Of a stretch of DNA of 64,000 nt, positions 1 through 10,738 are shown one piece after another; positions within the stretch are counted from its first letter, which is position 1, and the number at the start of each line of letters is the position of its first letter. Source of the DNA: Mycolicibacterium celeriflavum (GTDB taxonomy: Bacteria > Actinomycetota > Actinomycetes > Mycobacteriales > Mycobacteriaceae). The DNA lies in contig NZ_AP022591.1 in the NCBI RefSeq assembly GCF_010731795.1, positions 3,906,001 through 3,970,000 of the forward strand, in the 5' to 3' direction. The notes beneath the pieces were generated by a model. The model did no database searches, was not told the origin of the DNA, and was given only the letters and a program-made list of their open reading frames with translations. Both the position numbers and the translations under genes were made by a program.

Positions 1-892
1 GGGTATTGGCCGCCATCACGACCTGCGACCACGTCAACTCCTTGCCGTGCCGCATCTCGAGGCCGTCGCGGATCATCGACCGCCACGTCATGCCCGACAT
101 CTTCTTGAACTTCTGGGCGTTACGCACTGCCGCGGAGAATCCGCGCAGGCGCGATCCGCTCTCGAGTTTTTCCACCAGGCCGGTGCGCAACACCCGGTGC
201 GGCATTCCGTCGACGCGGGTCGAGACGACCGTGCCGTCCAATCCCGACTCGAGATATCGCCGCTTGACCGCGTCCGGCACCGTCGAGTCCGACGTCAACA
301 AGAATCGAGTGCCCATCGCGACGCCTGCCGCGCCATAAGACAGCGCCGCCGCGAGTCCGCGGCCGTCGAAGAAGCCTCCGGCCGCCACGACCGGGATGTC
401 CACCGCGTCGAGCACCGACGGCAACAGCAGCGTCGTCGCGATCGGCCCAGTGTGACCGCCGCCCTCACCGCCCTGCACGATCACCGCGTCGGCGCCCCAG
501 CCAGCCACTTTCTTGGCGTGCTTGGCCAGGCCCACCGACGGAATCACCACGACGCCAGCCTCTTTGAGCCTGGCGATCAGGTCGGGTTTGGGCGCCAACG
601 CGAACGACGCGACCTTGACGCCCTCGCGGATCAGCAGATCGATGCGCTCGCCGGCGTCGCCCGCGTCCGCGCGGATGTTGATACCGAACGGCCTGTCCGT
701 CGCGCTCTTCACCTTGGTGACCGCGGTCTGCAGTTCCTCGAGCGTCATGGTCGCCGACGCGAGGATCCCCAGACCGCCGGCATTGGAGGTCGCCGAGACC
801 AGCCGCGCACCCGCCACCCAGCCCATGCCGGTCTGAACCACCGGATGGTCGATGCCGACCAGCTCGGTCAACGGCGTGCGCAACTTACTCAT
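1..892 (-). CDS. ipdC: Nitronate monooxygenase-family flavoprotein, IpdC-like (3' end cut by window edge)
   Basis: TIM-barrel FMN protein of the 2-nitropropane dioxygenase family, corresponding to Rv3553. Published work assigns IpdC to oxidation of a hydroxylated ring-C/D CoA thioester before ring D is opened; I infer the same role here. The N-terminus is MSKLRTPLTELVGIDHPVVQ, followed by the family motifs GGEGGGHTG (about residues 148-156) and AAGGFFDGRG (about 174-183). The start ATG (890-892) overlaps the ipdB stop as ATGA, so it is the distal gene of the echA20-ipdA-ipdB-ipdC operon. No stop is seen because the frame runs off base 1. Confidence 0.88.
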   Translation of the reverse strand, partial: MSKLRTPLTELVGIDHPVVQTGMGWVAGARLVSATSNAGGLGILASATMTLEELQTAVTKVKSATDRPFGINIRADAGDAGERIDLLIREGVKVASFALAPKPDLIARLKEAGVVVIPSVGLAKHAKKVAGWGADAVIVQGGEGGGHTGPIATTLLLPSVLDAVDIPVVAAGGFFDGRGLAAALSYGAAGVAMGTRFLLTSDSTVPDAVKRRYLESGLDGTVVSTRVDGMPHRVLRTGLVEKLESGSRLRGFSAAVRNAQKFKKMSGMTWRSMIRDGLEMRHGKELTWSQVVMAANT

Positions 893-1635
893 GACCGTAT
901 TTCCTTGTCCCGCAAACCTTTCGGATCGATCACCTCGCGGATCAGCTTCTGCTCACTCTCGGTGGGCAGTCGAGTCTCCTCCACCGAGTCCAATCCGTGT
1001 ACCTCGAACGAAGTGTTCTCGGCGACCTGTTCCGCCTGAACGCCGGGATGCAGCGACACCGCCCGCATCTGATGGTCGGGGCCGTTGAAGTCGAACACGC
1101 CGAGATTGGTCACCACCCGGTACACGTTGACGAACCGGTAGGCCGGGTTGTCCGGATCCACCTTGTCCCAGCCGATGCCCGAGACCACGTCGACGGAGTC
1201 GCCGAACACCCGCTTCGAGTGGTTGCCGACCCAGTAGCTGGTCGCGTGGTTGATGGTGTTGCCGGGCGCACCGCGCACACCGAACATCTGGCGAGTCGGC
1301 TGCTGCAGGGGTCCGAACGCCGAGAGATTCTGGTTGCCGTAGCGGTCAATCTGGTTGGCGCCCATGACCACATGCCGTCGACCCCACGTCAGTGTCTCGA
1401 AGACCCGGCCGAACGGCATCCACCCCTCGATCGCGCCGGCGGCGCCGAGGGCGGGTGTGTCGGCCAGCAGGCGCGCCTCACCGTCGGTCAGCAGGATGTC
1501 GGGGGAGAAGGTCAACCGGGCCAACCGGGCGCCGATCGACACCATGGTCGTCATCGGGCTCACCATGATCTCGCCGGCGTCGCGGAAGAGTTCGGCGCAC
1601 GCGACGGCGCATATTTCGGCACGGGACACCGACAT
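889..1635 (-). CDS. ipdB: CoA-transferase-like hydrolase beta subunit IpdB
   Basis: Beta subunit of the IpdAB heterodimer (Rv3552 family), which has a class I CoA-transferase fold but hydrolytically opens the last steroid ring (ring C, COCHEA-CoA). The 248-residue protein starts MSVSRAEICAVACAELFRDA and contains the family segment MFGVRGAPGNTINHATSYWV. The open frame extends 28 codons upstream of this start, but the chosen ATG sits in a one-base TGATG overlap with the ipdA stop, the normal arrangement for this pair, and the upstream residues look like ipdA coding read out of frame. Confidence 0.93.
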   Translation of the reverse strand: MSVSRAEICAVACAELFRDAGEIMVSPMTTMVSIGARLARLTFSPDILLTDGEARLLADTPALGAAGAIEGWMPFGRVFETLTWGRRHVVMGANQIDRYGNQNLSAFGPLQQPTRQMFGVRGAPGNTINHATSYWVGNHSKRVFGDSVDVVSGIGWDKVDPDNPAYRFVNVYRVVTNLGVFDFNGPDHQMRAVSLHPGVQAEQVAENTSFEVHGLDSVEETRLPTESEQKLIREVIDPKGLRDKEIRS

Positions 1636-2510
1636 CACTTGCTCTCTCCAAACTTGCGCACGGCCGCTTGATAATCGGCCTCGGTACCCGACAGATAGGT
1701 CTGCACGAACTGCTGCCACGACTCGTCGGAACCCGCTGCCTCGGCGTAGTGCCGCTGGAACTTCTCGTCGCGACGGTAATCCGGTTCAGCCGTGGTGAAG
1801 TGCGCGCTGTTCGGGGCCTCGACGACGGTGTCGACCATCATCCGGTTGATCAGCAGCGCCTGCGGCGGCACGGCCTTGACCAGTTCCTCGGTCGCGACCA
1901 CCCGCTCGACCGACAGGAACCGCTGGTCGGCGGCCATAAGGTACAGGTCGTCGAAGTAGGGGTCGATACCGGTGTAGGCCGCATTGCCCTGTGCGTCACC
2001 GAGATTCATGTGCACGAACGCGGCATCCAGGCTCAGCGCGGGCATCGCGATGAGTTCTTCGTAGCCGTCACCGGTCGGGTACGGCGACGTCACGGTCTTC
2101 AACTCGTCGCCCCAGAACGTGCGCACATCGCTGCCGAGCCCGGCTCGGATCGGCAGGAACGGCAGCCGCTGCGCCGCGGCCTGCAGGCCACACCGCAGCA
2201 TGCCCTCGTCCATCTCGCGCGCCTCGATCGCACCGCTGGTGCGCGCCTTGGCGAACCACGGGTCGTAGAACGGAGGCGAGTCCAGCGACACGAAGCCGTA
2301 GTAGGCGCGTTTGATCTTGCCCGCCGAGCACAGCAGCCCCAGGTCGGGTCCGCCGTAGGTGACAACGGTCAGGTCGGTGACGTCGGTACGCAGCAGTGCG
2401 CGCACGAACGCCATCGGCTTGCGGCGCGATCCCCACCCGCCGATGCCGACGGTCATGCCGCTGCGAATCGAAGAGACTGCGTCGTCCAGAGTCGTTCTCT
2501 TGTCGCTCAT
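1635..2510 (-). CDS. ipdA: CoA-transferase-like hydrolase alpha subunit IpdA
   Basis: Alpha subunit of IpdAB (Rv3551 family), 291 residues, starting MSDKRTTLDDAVSSIRSGMT. The glycine-rich VGIGGWGSRRKPMAFVRALL stretch near residues 21-40 is the CoA-transferase alpha signature. The start ATG (2508-2510) overlaps the echA20 stop as ATGA, which fixes it against a much longer upstream open frame. It acts with IpdB in the cytoplasm on the ring-C cyclohexenone CoA thioester left after ring D opening. Confidence 0.93.
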   Translation of the reverse strand: MSDKRTTLDDAVSSIRSGMTVGIGGWGSRRKPMAFVRALLRTDVTDLTVVTYGGPDLGLLCSAGKIKRAYYGFVSLDSPPFYDPWFAKARTSGAIEAREMDEGMLRCGLQAAAQRLPFLPIRAGLGSDVRTFWGDELKTVTSPYPTGDGYEELIAMPALSLDAAFVHMNLGDAQGNAAYTGIDPYFDDLYLMAADQRFLSVERVVATEELVKAVPPQALLINRMMVDTVVEAPNSAHFTTAEPDYRRDEKFQRHYAEAAGSDESWQQFVQTYLSGTEADYQAAVRKFGESK

Positions 2511-3262
2511 TTGGTTCCCTTGTCGGTTCCGGCGAACGCGTCGCGGTGCTCGTCGGAGACCCCCGCGAGGTTCAGCTCGAATGTGAAGCCCTGCTCCATG
2601 CGGTAGCTCGAGTTCACGTGCTGCACGTCGATGAAGTTCAGCGCCTCCTTGGCCGCCCGGATGACCCTGGTGTCCTTGGCGGCGATGTCTCGGGCGACGC
2701 GCAGTGCGGCCTCGTCGAGTTCGCCGCGCGGCACCACCTCGTGCACAGAACCGAAGTGGTGCAGGGTTGCCGCGTCCACGGTGGCGGCGGTGAAGAACAG
2801 TCGCCGCATCATGTGCTGGGGCACCAATCGCGACAAGTGGGTGGCCGCGCCGAGCGCGCCACGCTCGACCTCGGGCAGTCCGAACTTCGCGTCGTCGGAG
2901 GCGACGATGACGTCCGCGTTGCCGACCAGGCCGATACCGCCGCCGACGCAGAAGCCGTTCACCGCGGCGACGACGGGCACCGCGCACTCGTAGACCGCGC
3001 GGAACGCTTCATAGCAGCCGCGGTTGGCGTCGATCAGCGCGGTGAAACCTTCGGTGTTCTGCATCTCCTTGATGTCGACACCGGCGTTGAAGCCTCGGCC
3101 CTCGGCGCGCAGGATCACGACGTGGGTGCTCTGGTCCCGTCCCGCGGCGGTGATCGCGTCGGCCAGCTCGAACCAACCGCGTGAGGGGATCGCATTGACC
3201 GGGGGGTAGTCGACGGTGACCGAGACGATGCCCGGTTCGGTGATGGTATGAGCGATTGTCAT
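2507..3262 (-). CDS. echA20: Ring-D-opening crotonase-fold hydrolase EchA20
   Basis: Crotonase-superfamily protein of 251 residues, Rv3550 family. EchA20 is known to hydrolyse ring D of the bicyclic HIEC-CoA intermediate. Visible are the oxyanion-hole segments LRAEGRGFNAGVDIKEMQ (about residues 51-68) and AAVNGFCVGGGIGLVG (about 97-112). The start ATG (3260-3262) is preceded by a purine-rich GGGAG. It is the first gene of the leftward ring-C/D operon and diverges from the SDR gene at 3329 across a single KstR2 box. Confidence 0.93.
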   Translation of the reverse strand: MTIAHTITEPGIVSVTVDYPPVNAIPSRGWFELADAITAAGRDQSTHVVILRAEGRGFNAGVDIKEMQNTEGFTALIDANRGCYEAFRAVYECAVPVVAAVNGFCVGGGIGLVGNADVIVASDDAKFGLPEVERGALGAATHLSRLVPQHMMRRLFFTAATVDAATLHHFGSVHEVVPRGELDEAALRVARDIAAKDTRVIRAAKEALNFIDVQHVNSSYRMEQGFTFELNLAGVSDEHRDAFAGTDKGTK

Positions 3263-3299
3263 TGAAACTCCCGAGCACTTCCTGGGGACGGCGTAGGAA

Positions 3300-3313
3300 A
3301 GCAAGCACTTGCT
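3300..3313. promoter_or_regulatory. KstR2 operator
   Basis: AGCAAGCACTTGCT matches the KstR2 consensus AnCAAGnnCTTGnT at every defined position. It lies in the 66-base divergent gap between echA20 and the SDR gene at 3329, so one site should control both directions. KstR2 releases DNA on binding the CoA thioester of the C/D-ring intermediate HIP. Confidence 0.93.
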
Positions 3314-3316
3314 TGG

Positions 3317-3322
3317 TACGCT
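3317..3322 (+). promoter_or_regulatory. Predicted -10 element, leaderless SDR transcript
   Basis: TACGCT fits the mycobacterial TANNNT -10 consensus and ends 6 bases before the GTG start at 3329. That spacing puts the transcription start on or next to the start codon. It begins 3 bases after the KstR2 box. Prediction from sequence only. Confidence 0.5.
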
Positions 3323-3328
3323 AGCACA

Positions 3329-4102
3329 GTGACCGACCTGCAAGACATAAACCTCGGACTCGAGGACAGGGTGGTCCTGGTTACCGGCGGAGTACGCGGC
3401 GTCGGCGCGGGGATCAGCGCGGTGTTCGCCGGCCAGGGTGCCAGCGTGGTGACCTGTGCCCGTCGACCGGTCGAGGGCCTGCCGTACGAGTTCCACCCGT
3501 GCGATGTGCGTGACGACGACGCGGTGGGCGCGCTGATCCAGACCATCGTCGACCGGCACGGACGCCTCGATGTCGTGGTGAACAATGCGGGCGGTTCGCC
3601 CTACGTGCTCGCCGCCGAAGCGTCGGCGAAATTCAGCAGGAAGATCGTCGAACTGAACCTCCTTGGCCCGCTGTCGGTCTCCACGCACGCGAACGCGGTG
3701 ATGCAGACACAGGAACGCGGTGGATCGATCATCAACATTGCCAGCGTCAGCGGTCGCAGACCTACGCCGGGCACCGCGCCCTACGGCGCTGCCAAAGCAG
3801 GTATGGAAAGCATCACCGCCACGCTCGCCGTCGAATGGGCACCCAAGGTCCGGGTGAACTCGGTGGTGGTCGGCATGGTCGTAACCGAGCAGTCCGAATT
3901 GTTCTACGGAGACGCGGATTCCATCGCGGCGATCTCACAGAACGTCCCACTCGGCCGACTCGCCGAGCCGGCCGACGTGGGCTGGGCTGCCGCATTCCTG
4001 GCGTCCGACGCGGCCTCCTACATCAGCGGCGCATCGCTCGAAGTCCACGGCGGCGGCGAGCCGCCCCATTACCTGGCAACCACCACTGCCGACATCAAAT
4101 AA
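3329..4102 (+). CDS. SDR-family oxidoreductase (Rv3549c-like)
   Basis: Classical short-chain dehydrogenase/reductase of 257 residues. It shows a nucleotide-binding turn GGVRGVGAG (about residues 20-28), NNAGG (about 88-92) and the catalytic Y-x-x-x-K as YGAAK (about 152-156) after a serine in ASVSGR. Position and KstR2 box mark it as part of the ring-C/D pathway, probably oxidising or reducing a hydroxy-CoA intermediate; its exact substrate is not evident. The GTG at 3329 is used because a -10 element sits directly upstream and no other start is available. Confidence 0.85.
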   Translation: MTDLQDINLGLEDRVVLVTGGVRGVGAGISAVFAGQGASVVTCARRPVEGLPYEFHPCDVRDDDAVGALIQTIVDRHGRLDVVVNNAGGSPYVLAAEASAKFSRKIVELNLLGPLSVSTHANAVMQTQERGGSIINIASVSGRRPTPGTAPYGAAKAGMESITATLAVEWAPKVRVNSVVVGMVVTEQSELFYGDADSIAAISQNVPLGRLAEPADVGWAAAFLASDAASYISGASLEVHGGGEPPHYLATTTADIK

Positions 4103-4120
4103 TCAAGGGAGACAATAGAT

Positions 4121-5026
4121 ATGGGATTGCTCGACGGTCGTGTGGTCATCGTGACGGGATCGGGCGGCGGCATCGGACGCGCGCATGCGCTGGCGTTCGC
4201 CGCCGAGGGCGCCCGCGTGGTGGTCAACGACATCGGCGTCGGCCTGGACGGGTCACCCGCCGGCGGCGGTAGCGCAGCGCAGACCGTCGTCGACGAGATC
4301 ACCGCCGCCGGAGGACAAGCCGTCGCCAACGGTGCCAACGTCGCAGACTGGTCCCAGGCCGAGGGCCTCATTCAGGCGGCTGTCGACACGTTCGGCGGGC
4401 TCGATGTCCTGGTCAACAACGCAGGCATCGTTCGCGACCGGATGTTCGCCAACACCAGCGAAGAGGAGTTCGACGCCGTCATCGCCGTGCACCTCAAGGG
4501 GCACTTCGCCACGATGCGACATGCCGCGGCGTATTGGCGCGCACAGTCCAAGGCCGGCAACCCTGTTGATGCCCGGATCATCAACACGAGTTCGGGCGCC
4601 GGCCTGCAAGGCAGTGTGGGACAAGCGAATTACAGTGCGGCCAAGGCGGGCATCGCGGCGCTGACGCTGGTCGCGTCCGCGGAGATGGGCCGGTACGGCG
4701 TCACCGTCAATGCGATAGCGCCCTCGGCCCGTACCCGGATGACCGAGACCGTGTTCGCCGAGATGATGGCCACCCAGGACCAGGACTTCGATGCGATGGC
4801 ACCGGAGAACATCTCGCCGCTGGTGGTCTGGCTGGGCAGCGTCGAGTCGAAGGACATCACCGGCCGCATGTTCGAGGTCGAGGGTGGCGTCATCCGGGTC
4901 GCAGAGGGCTGGGCGCACGGCCCGCAGGTGGACAAGGGAGCCCGGTGGGATCCCGCCGAATTGGGCCCCGTCGTCGCCGACCTGCTCGGCAAGGCGCGCG
5001 AACCGGTTCCGGTCTACGGCGCCTGA
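4121..5026 (+). CDS. SDR-family oxidoreductase (Rv3548c-like)
   Basis: A 301-residue SDR with a C-terminal extension, like peroxisomal multifunctional-enzyme dehydrogenase domains. Motifs are GSGGGIGRAHALAFAAEGA (about residues 13-31), NNAG (about 99-102) and catalytic YSAAK. It is the second gene of the KstR2-controlled rightward operon, 18 bases after the first SDR gene, with a purine-rich AAGGGAGA upstream. A role in oxidising a 3-hydroxyacyl-CoA of the ring-C/D pathway is inferred from context. Confidence 0.85.
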   Translation: MGLLDGRVVIVTGSGGGIGRAHALAFAAEGARVVVNDIGVGLDGSPAGGGSAAQTVVDEITAAGGQAVANGANVADWSQAEGLIQAAVDTFGGLDVLVNNAGIVRDRMFANTSEEEFDAVIAVHLKGHFATMRHAAAYWRAQSKAGNPVDARIINTSSGAGLQGSVGQANYSAAKAGIAALTLVASAEMGRYGVTVNAIAPSARTRMTETVFAEMMATQDQDFDAMAPENISPLVVWLGSVESKDITGRMFEVEGGVIRVAEGWAHGPQVDKGARWDPAELGPVVADLLGKAREPVPVYGA

Positions 5027-5029
5027 GCC

Positions 5030-5892
<863 letters not shown>

Positions 5893-5923
5893 CAAAAAGC
5901 CCGGCCGAATTTCCCGACGCGGC

Positions 5924-7096
<1,173 letters not shown>

Positions 7097-7097
7097 C

Positions 7098-7111
7098 TAG
7101 AACACGTTTCA
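7098..7111. promoter_or_regulatory. KstR operator (fadA5 side)
   Basis: TAGAACACGTTTCA matches TnnAACnnGTTnnA exactly. On the minus strand it ends TTCTA and runs into the predicted -10 TAGCCT (7099 down to 7094), which ends 6 bases before the fadA5 ATG. KstR is released by cholest-4-en-3-one CoA-type metabolites. Confidence 0.93.
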
Positions 7112-7176
7112 TTACTCTGACAAGCGGCGTTGACGTCGTGCCTTTTATCTGCGCAGAAGGCATGTTTTACTGGCAC

Positions 7177-7190
7177 TAGAACACGTTGCA
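7177..7190. promoter_or_regulatory. KstR operator (cyp125 side)
   Basis: TAGAACACGTTGCA matches TnnAACnnGTTnnA exactly and lies 38 bases before the cyp125 start. Together with the site at 7098 it gives each side of this divergent promoter its own operator, 79 bases apart start to start. Confidence 0.93.
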
Positions 7191-7228
7191 ATTGACGTTG
7201 CAGAGACGTTGCAGAGGAGCTTTCCGCG

Positions 7229-8479
7229 ATGCCTTGTCCGAACATTCCCAACGACTTTGATTTTCTCGACGCGACCCTGAACCTGGAGCGCCTGCCCGTC
7301 GAGGAGCTTGCCGAGCTGCGGAAGTCCGAGCCGGTGCACTGGGTCGACGTGCCGGGCGGCACGGGAGGCTTCGGCGACAAGGGCTACTGGCTGGTGACCA
7401 AGCATGCCGACGTCAAAGAGGTGTCGAAGCGCAACGAGGTCTTCGGCAGCTCCCCGGACGGCGCCATTCCGGTCTGGCCGCAGGACATGACGCGGGACGC
7501 GATCGACCTGCAGAAGGCGGTCCTGTTGAACATGGACGCGCCTCAGCACACCCGTCTTCGCAAGATCATCTCGCGCGGCTTCACGCCCCGCGCCGTGGGA
7601 CGGCTCGAAGACGAACTGCGGTCTCGCGCGCAGAAGATCGCCGAGACCGCCGCGGCCGAGGAATCCGGCGACTTCGTCGAACAGGTGTCGTGTGAACTGC
7701 CGCTGCAGGCCATCGCCGAACTGCTCGGTGTGCCGCAGGACGACCGCGACAAGATCTTCCGCTGGTCCAACGAGATGACCGCCGGTGAAGACCCCGAGTA
7801 CGCCGACGTCGATCCCGCGGTGTCGTCGTTCGAGTTGATCCAGTACGCGATGAAGATGGCCGAGGAGCGGGCCAAGAATCCCACCGAAGACATCGTCACC
7901 AAGCTGATCGAGGCCGATATCGAGGGCGAGAAGCTCTCCGACGACGAGTTCGGGTTCTTCGTGGTGATGCTCGCGGTGGCGGGCAACGAGACCACCCGCA
8001 ACTCGATCACCCACGGCATGATCGCGTTTTCACGGAACCCCGAGCAGTGGGAGCTGTACAAGCGGGAACGGCCCGAAACCGCCGCGGACGAGATCGTCCG
8101 CTGGGCCACCCCGGTTTCGGCGTTCCAGCGCACCGCTCTGGAGGACGTCGAGCTGGGCGGCGTGCAGATCAAGAAGGGGCAGCGGGTCGTGATGTCCTAC
8201 CGCTCGGCCAACTTCGACGACGAGGTATTCGAGAACCCGCACAAGTTCGACATAATGCGCGACCCCAACCCGCACGTCGGCTTCGGTGGCACCGGCGCCC
8301 ACTATTGCATCGGCGCGAACCTGGCGAAGATGACCATCAACCTGATCTTCAACGCGGTCGCCGACCACATGCCCGACCTCAAGGCGATCGGCGAGCCGGA
8401 GCGGCTCAAGTCCGGTTGGCTCAACGGCATCAAGCACTGGCAGGTGGACTACACCGGCAAGTGCCCAGTCGCGAAGTAG
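7229..8479 (+). CDS. cyp125: Cytochrome P450 CYP125, steroid C26/C27 monooxygenase
   Basis: A 416-residue P450 (Rv3545c family), which oxidises the terminal methyl of cholesterol or cholestenone to the C26 acid, starting side-chain breakdown. The heme loop FGGTGAHYCIGANLA holds the thiolate Cys360, the I-helix motif is AVAGNETTRNS, and the K-helix ExxR is in ADEIVRW. First gene of the cyp125-fadE28-fadE29-chsH2-chsH1-ltp2 operon, under the KstR box at 7177. Confidence 0.96.
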   Translation: MPCPNIPNDFDFLDATLNLERLPVEELAELRKSEPVHWVDVPGGTGGFGDKGYWLVTKHADVKEVSKRNEVFGSSPDGAIPVWPQDMTRDAIDLQKAVLLNMDAPQHTRLRKIISRGFTPRAVGRLEDELRSRAQKIAETAAAEESGDFVEQVSCELPLQAIAELLGVPQDDRDKIFRWSNEMTAGEDPEYADVDPAVSSFELIQYAMKMAEERAKNPTEDIVTKLIEADIEGEKLSDDEFGFFVVMLAVAGNETTRNSITHGMIAFSRNPEQWELYKRERPETAADEIVRWATPVSAFQRTALEDVELGGVQIKKGQRVVMSYRSANFDDEVFENPHKFDIMRDPNPHVGFGGTGAHYCIGANLAKMTINLIFNAVADHMPDLKAIGEPERLKSGWLNGIKHWQVDYTGKCPVAK

Positions 8480-8510
8480 CTTTAGCCACTGCGCAAATTT
8501 CCCGGTACCA

Positions 8511-8516
8511 AGGAGG
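8511..8516 (+). promoter_or_regulatory. Shine-Dalgarno for fadE28
   Basis: AGGAGG 6 bases before the GTG at 8523. This strong site decides the start and indicates re-initiation after the 43-base gap from cyp125. Confidence 0.8.
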
Positions 8517-8522
8517 ATTCGG

Positions 8523-9572
8523 GTGGACTTCAGTCCAGACGAAGGGCAGCAGGCTGTCGCCGACGTGGTGAACTCGGTGCTCGGTCGTGACAACAGTTGG
8601 GACGCGCTGGTTTCCGGCGGCGTGAGCGCACTGGCCGTGCCCGAGCGCCTCGGCGGCGACGGGGTCGGTTTGCCCGAGGTGGCCACGGCGCTCACCGAGA
8701 TCGGCAGGCACGGCACCATCAGCCCCGCGCTGGCCACCCTGGGTCTCGGGTTGCTGCCGCTCCTGGACGCGGCGACCGAAGAGCAACAGGACCGCTATCT
8801 CGCCGGGGTGGCGAAAGGCGCCGTGCTCTCGGCCGCCCTCAACGAACCCGGAGCGCCGCTGCCGGATCGTCCGAGGGTGACGCTCGCCAACGGCAGACTC
8901 AGCGGCACCAAAGTCGCGGTGCCCTATGCGGAGCAAGCGGATTGGCTCGTCGTGACCGCCGATACCGGGGTCGCCGTGGTGTCCCCGAAGGCGGAGGGCG
9001 TGACGGTGGCCAAGACGCCGACGTCGAACCACGGCGACGAGTACTCGGTGACGTTCACCGACGCGGTGGTCGACGGAGTGCTCGACGGCGCCGAAGCCCG
9101 CCGGGTCAACCAGTTGGCGCTCGCCGCGATCGGTGCCTTTGCGTCCGGTCTGGTCGCGGGTGCACTGCGGTTGACCGCCGACTATGTGGCCAACCGGGAG
9201 CAGTTCGGCAAGCCGCTGTCGACCTTCCAGACGGTCGCCGCGCAGCTGGCCGAGGTCTACATCGCCTCTCGCACATTGACTTTGGCGTCGAACTCGGTGA
9301 CCTGGCGGCTCTCGGAGGGCCGCGACGCCGACGACGACATCGACATCCTCGGCTACTGGCTGGCCTCCCAGGCGCCGCCGGTGATGCAGCTGTGTCATCA
9401 CCTACACGGCGGGATGGGTATGGACATCACGTACCCGATGGACCGCTACTACTCCTCGATCAAGGACCTCGCCCGCCTGGTGGGTGGTCCGTCACACCGG
9501 CTCGACACGGTGGGAGCCGCACTGGGCGAGCGATGGGGCCACGGCCGGAGGCCAGGGGACGACGGGAGATAG
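8523..9572 (+). CDS. fadE28: Acyl-CoA dehydrogenase subunit FadE28 (ChsE1/ChsE2 pair)
   Basis: A 349-residue half of the heterotetrameric steroid acyl-CoA dehydrogenase that desaturates the three-carbon side chain (3-OPC-CoA). It starts at GTG with MDFSPDEGQQAVADVVNSVL. C-terminal helices carry the family NREQFGKPLSTFQTVAAQLA segment and the LHGGMGMDITYPMDRYYSS segment. The gene ends 2 bases before fadE29, as expected for an obligate partner. The Arg/Gly-rich last dozen residues look less conserved. Confidence 0.93.
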   Translation: MDFSPDEGQQAVADVVNSVLGRDNSWDALVSGGVSALAVPERLGGDGVGLPEVATALTEIGRHGTISPALATLGLGLLPLLDAATEEQQDRYLAGVAKGAVLSAALNEPGAPLPDRPRVTLANGRLSGTKVAVPYAEQADWLVVTADTGVAVVSPKAEGVTVAKTPTSNHGDEYSVTFTDAVVDGVLDGAEARRVNQLALAAIGAFASGLVAGALRLTADYVANREQFGKPLSTFQTVAAQLAEVYIASRTLTLASNSVTWRLSEGRDADDDIDILGYWLASQAPPVMQLCHHLHGGMGMDITYPMDRYYSSIKDLARLVGGPSHRLDTVGAALGERWGHGRRPGDDGR

Positions 9573-9574
9573 GA

Positions 9575-10738
9575 ATGTACATCGAACTGACGCCCGAACA
9601 GAAACAGCTGCAAGCCGAACTGCGAGAGTACTTCTCGAGTCTCATCTCCCCTGAAGAGGCGAAGGAGATGGAGAAGGACCGCCACGGCAAGGCGTACCGC
9701 GCCGTCATCAAGCGGATGGGCGCGGACGGCAAGCTGGGCGTGGGTTGGCCCAAGGAGTTCGGCGGGCTCGGCTTCGGTCCGATCGAGCAGTCGATCTTCG
9801 TCAATGAGGCGCAGCGCGCCGACGTACCGCTGCCCGCGGTCACCCTGCAGACCGTCGGGCCCACGCTGCAGCAGTACGGGACCGACGCGCAGAAGAAGAA
9901 GTTCCTGCCCGCGATCCTCGCGGGTGAGGTGCACTTCGCGATCGGCTACACCGAGCCGGAGGCGGGCACCGACCTGGCCTCGCTGCGCACCACCGCCGTG
10001 CGGCAGGGCGACGAGTACATCGTCAACGGGCAGAAGGTGTTCACCACCGGCGGCCACGACGCGGACTACATCTGGCTGGCCTGCCGAACCGACCCGGAGG
10101 CGGTGAAGCACAAGGGCATCTCGATTCTGATCGTCGACACGAAAGACCCCGGTTACTCGTGGACGCCGATGATCCTGTCCGACGGCGCCCACCACACCAA
10201 CGCCACGTACTACAACGATGTCCGGGTGCCCGCCGACATGCTCGTCGGCGAGGAGAACGGCGGCTGGAAGCTGATCACCACCCAGCTGAACAACGAGCGC
10301 GTGATGCTCGGACCCGCCGGACGATTCGCCGGCCTCTACGACCGGGTGTATGCGTGGGCGTCGAAGCCGGGCGGAAACGGCGACATCCCGATCAACCACG
10401 ACGACGTGAAGCGCTCGCTCGGCGAGCTCAAGGCGATGTGGCGAATCAACGAACTGCTCAACTGGCAGGTCGCCGCGGCGGGGGAAACCATCGATGTCGC
10501 CGACGCGGCCGCCACCAAGGTGTTCGGCACCGAGCGCATCCAGTACGCCGGACGCCTCGCCGAGGAGATCGTCGGGAAGTACGGTGATCCTTCTGAAGAG
10601 GACACTGCGCAACTGCTGGAATGGCTGGACTCCCAGACGAAACGAAATCTGGTGATCACGTTCGGCGGAGGTGTCAACGAAGTGATGCGGGAGATGATCG
10701 CGGCCGCCGGCCTGAAGGTCCCGAGGGTGCCGCGGTGA
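9575..10738 (+). CDS. fadE29: Acyl-CoA dehydrogenase subunit FadE29 (ChsE1/ChsE2 pair)
   Basis: A 387-residue partner of FadE28 (Rv3543c family). The ATG at 9575 gives the canonical MYIELTPEQKQLQAELREYF; the frame is open far upstream but that region is fadE28 coding. FAD/acyl-binding motifs are IGYTEPEAGTDLASLRTTAV (about residues 125-144) and the C-terminal ITFGGGVNEVMREMIAAAGL. It forms an alpha2beta2 enzyme with FadE28 and ends in a GTGA overlap with chsH2. Confidence 0.94.
   Translation: MYIELTPEQKQLQAELREYFSSLISPEEAKEMEKDRHGKAYRAVIKRMGADGKLGVGWPKEFGGLGFGPIEQSIFVNEAQRADVPLPAVTLQTVGPTLQQYGTDAQKKKFLPAILAGEVHFAIGYTEPEAGTDLASLRTTAVRQGDEYIVNGQKVFTTGGHDADYIWLACRTDPEAVKHKGISILIVDTKDPGYSWTPMILSDGAHHTNATYYNDVRVPADMLVGEENGGWKLITTQLNNERVMLGPAGRFAGLYDRVYAWASKPGGNGDIPINHDDVKRSLGELKAMWRINELLNWQVAAAGETIDVADAAATKVFGTERIQYAGRLAEEIVGKYGDPSEEDTAQLLEWLDSQTKRNLVITFGGGVNEVMREMIAAAGLKVPRVPR

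Noticed and set aside
47-1039. Long rightward open frame opposite the ipdC/ipdB genes
   Set aside because: Arg/His-rich composition typical of the antisense of GC-rich coding; the leftward frames carry clear family motifs.
4121-5026. Assigning a specific reaction to the Rv3549c- and Rv3548c-like SDRs
   Set aside because: Motifs show only the SDR family; the substrate cannot be read from sequence.
8597-9574. Upstream extension of the fadE29 frame through fadE28
   Set aside because: It is the out-of-frame reading of fadE28; the fadE29 family N-terminus starts at 9575.
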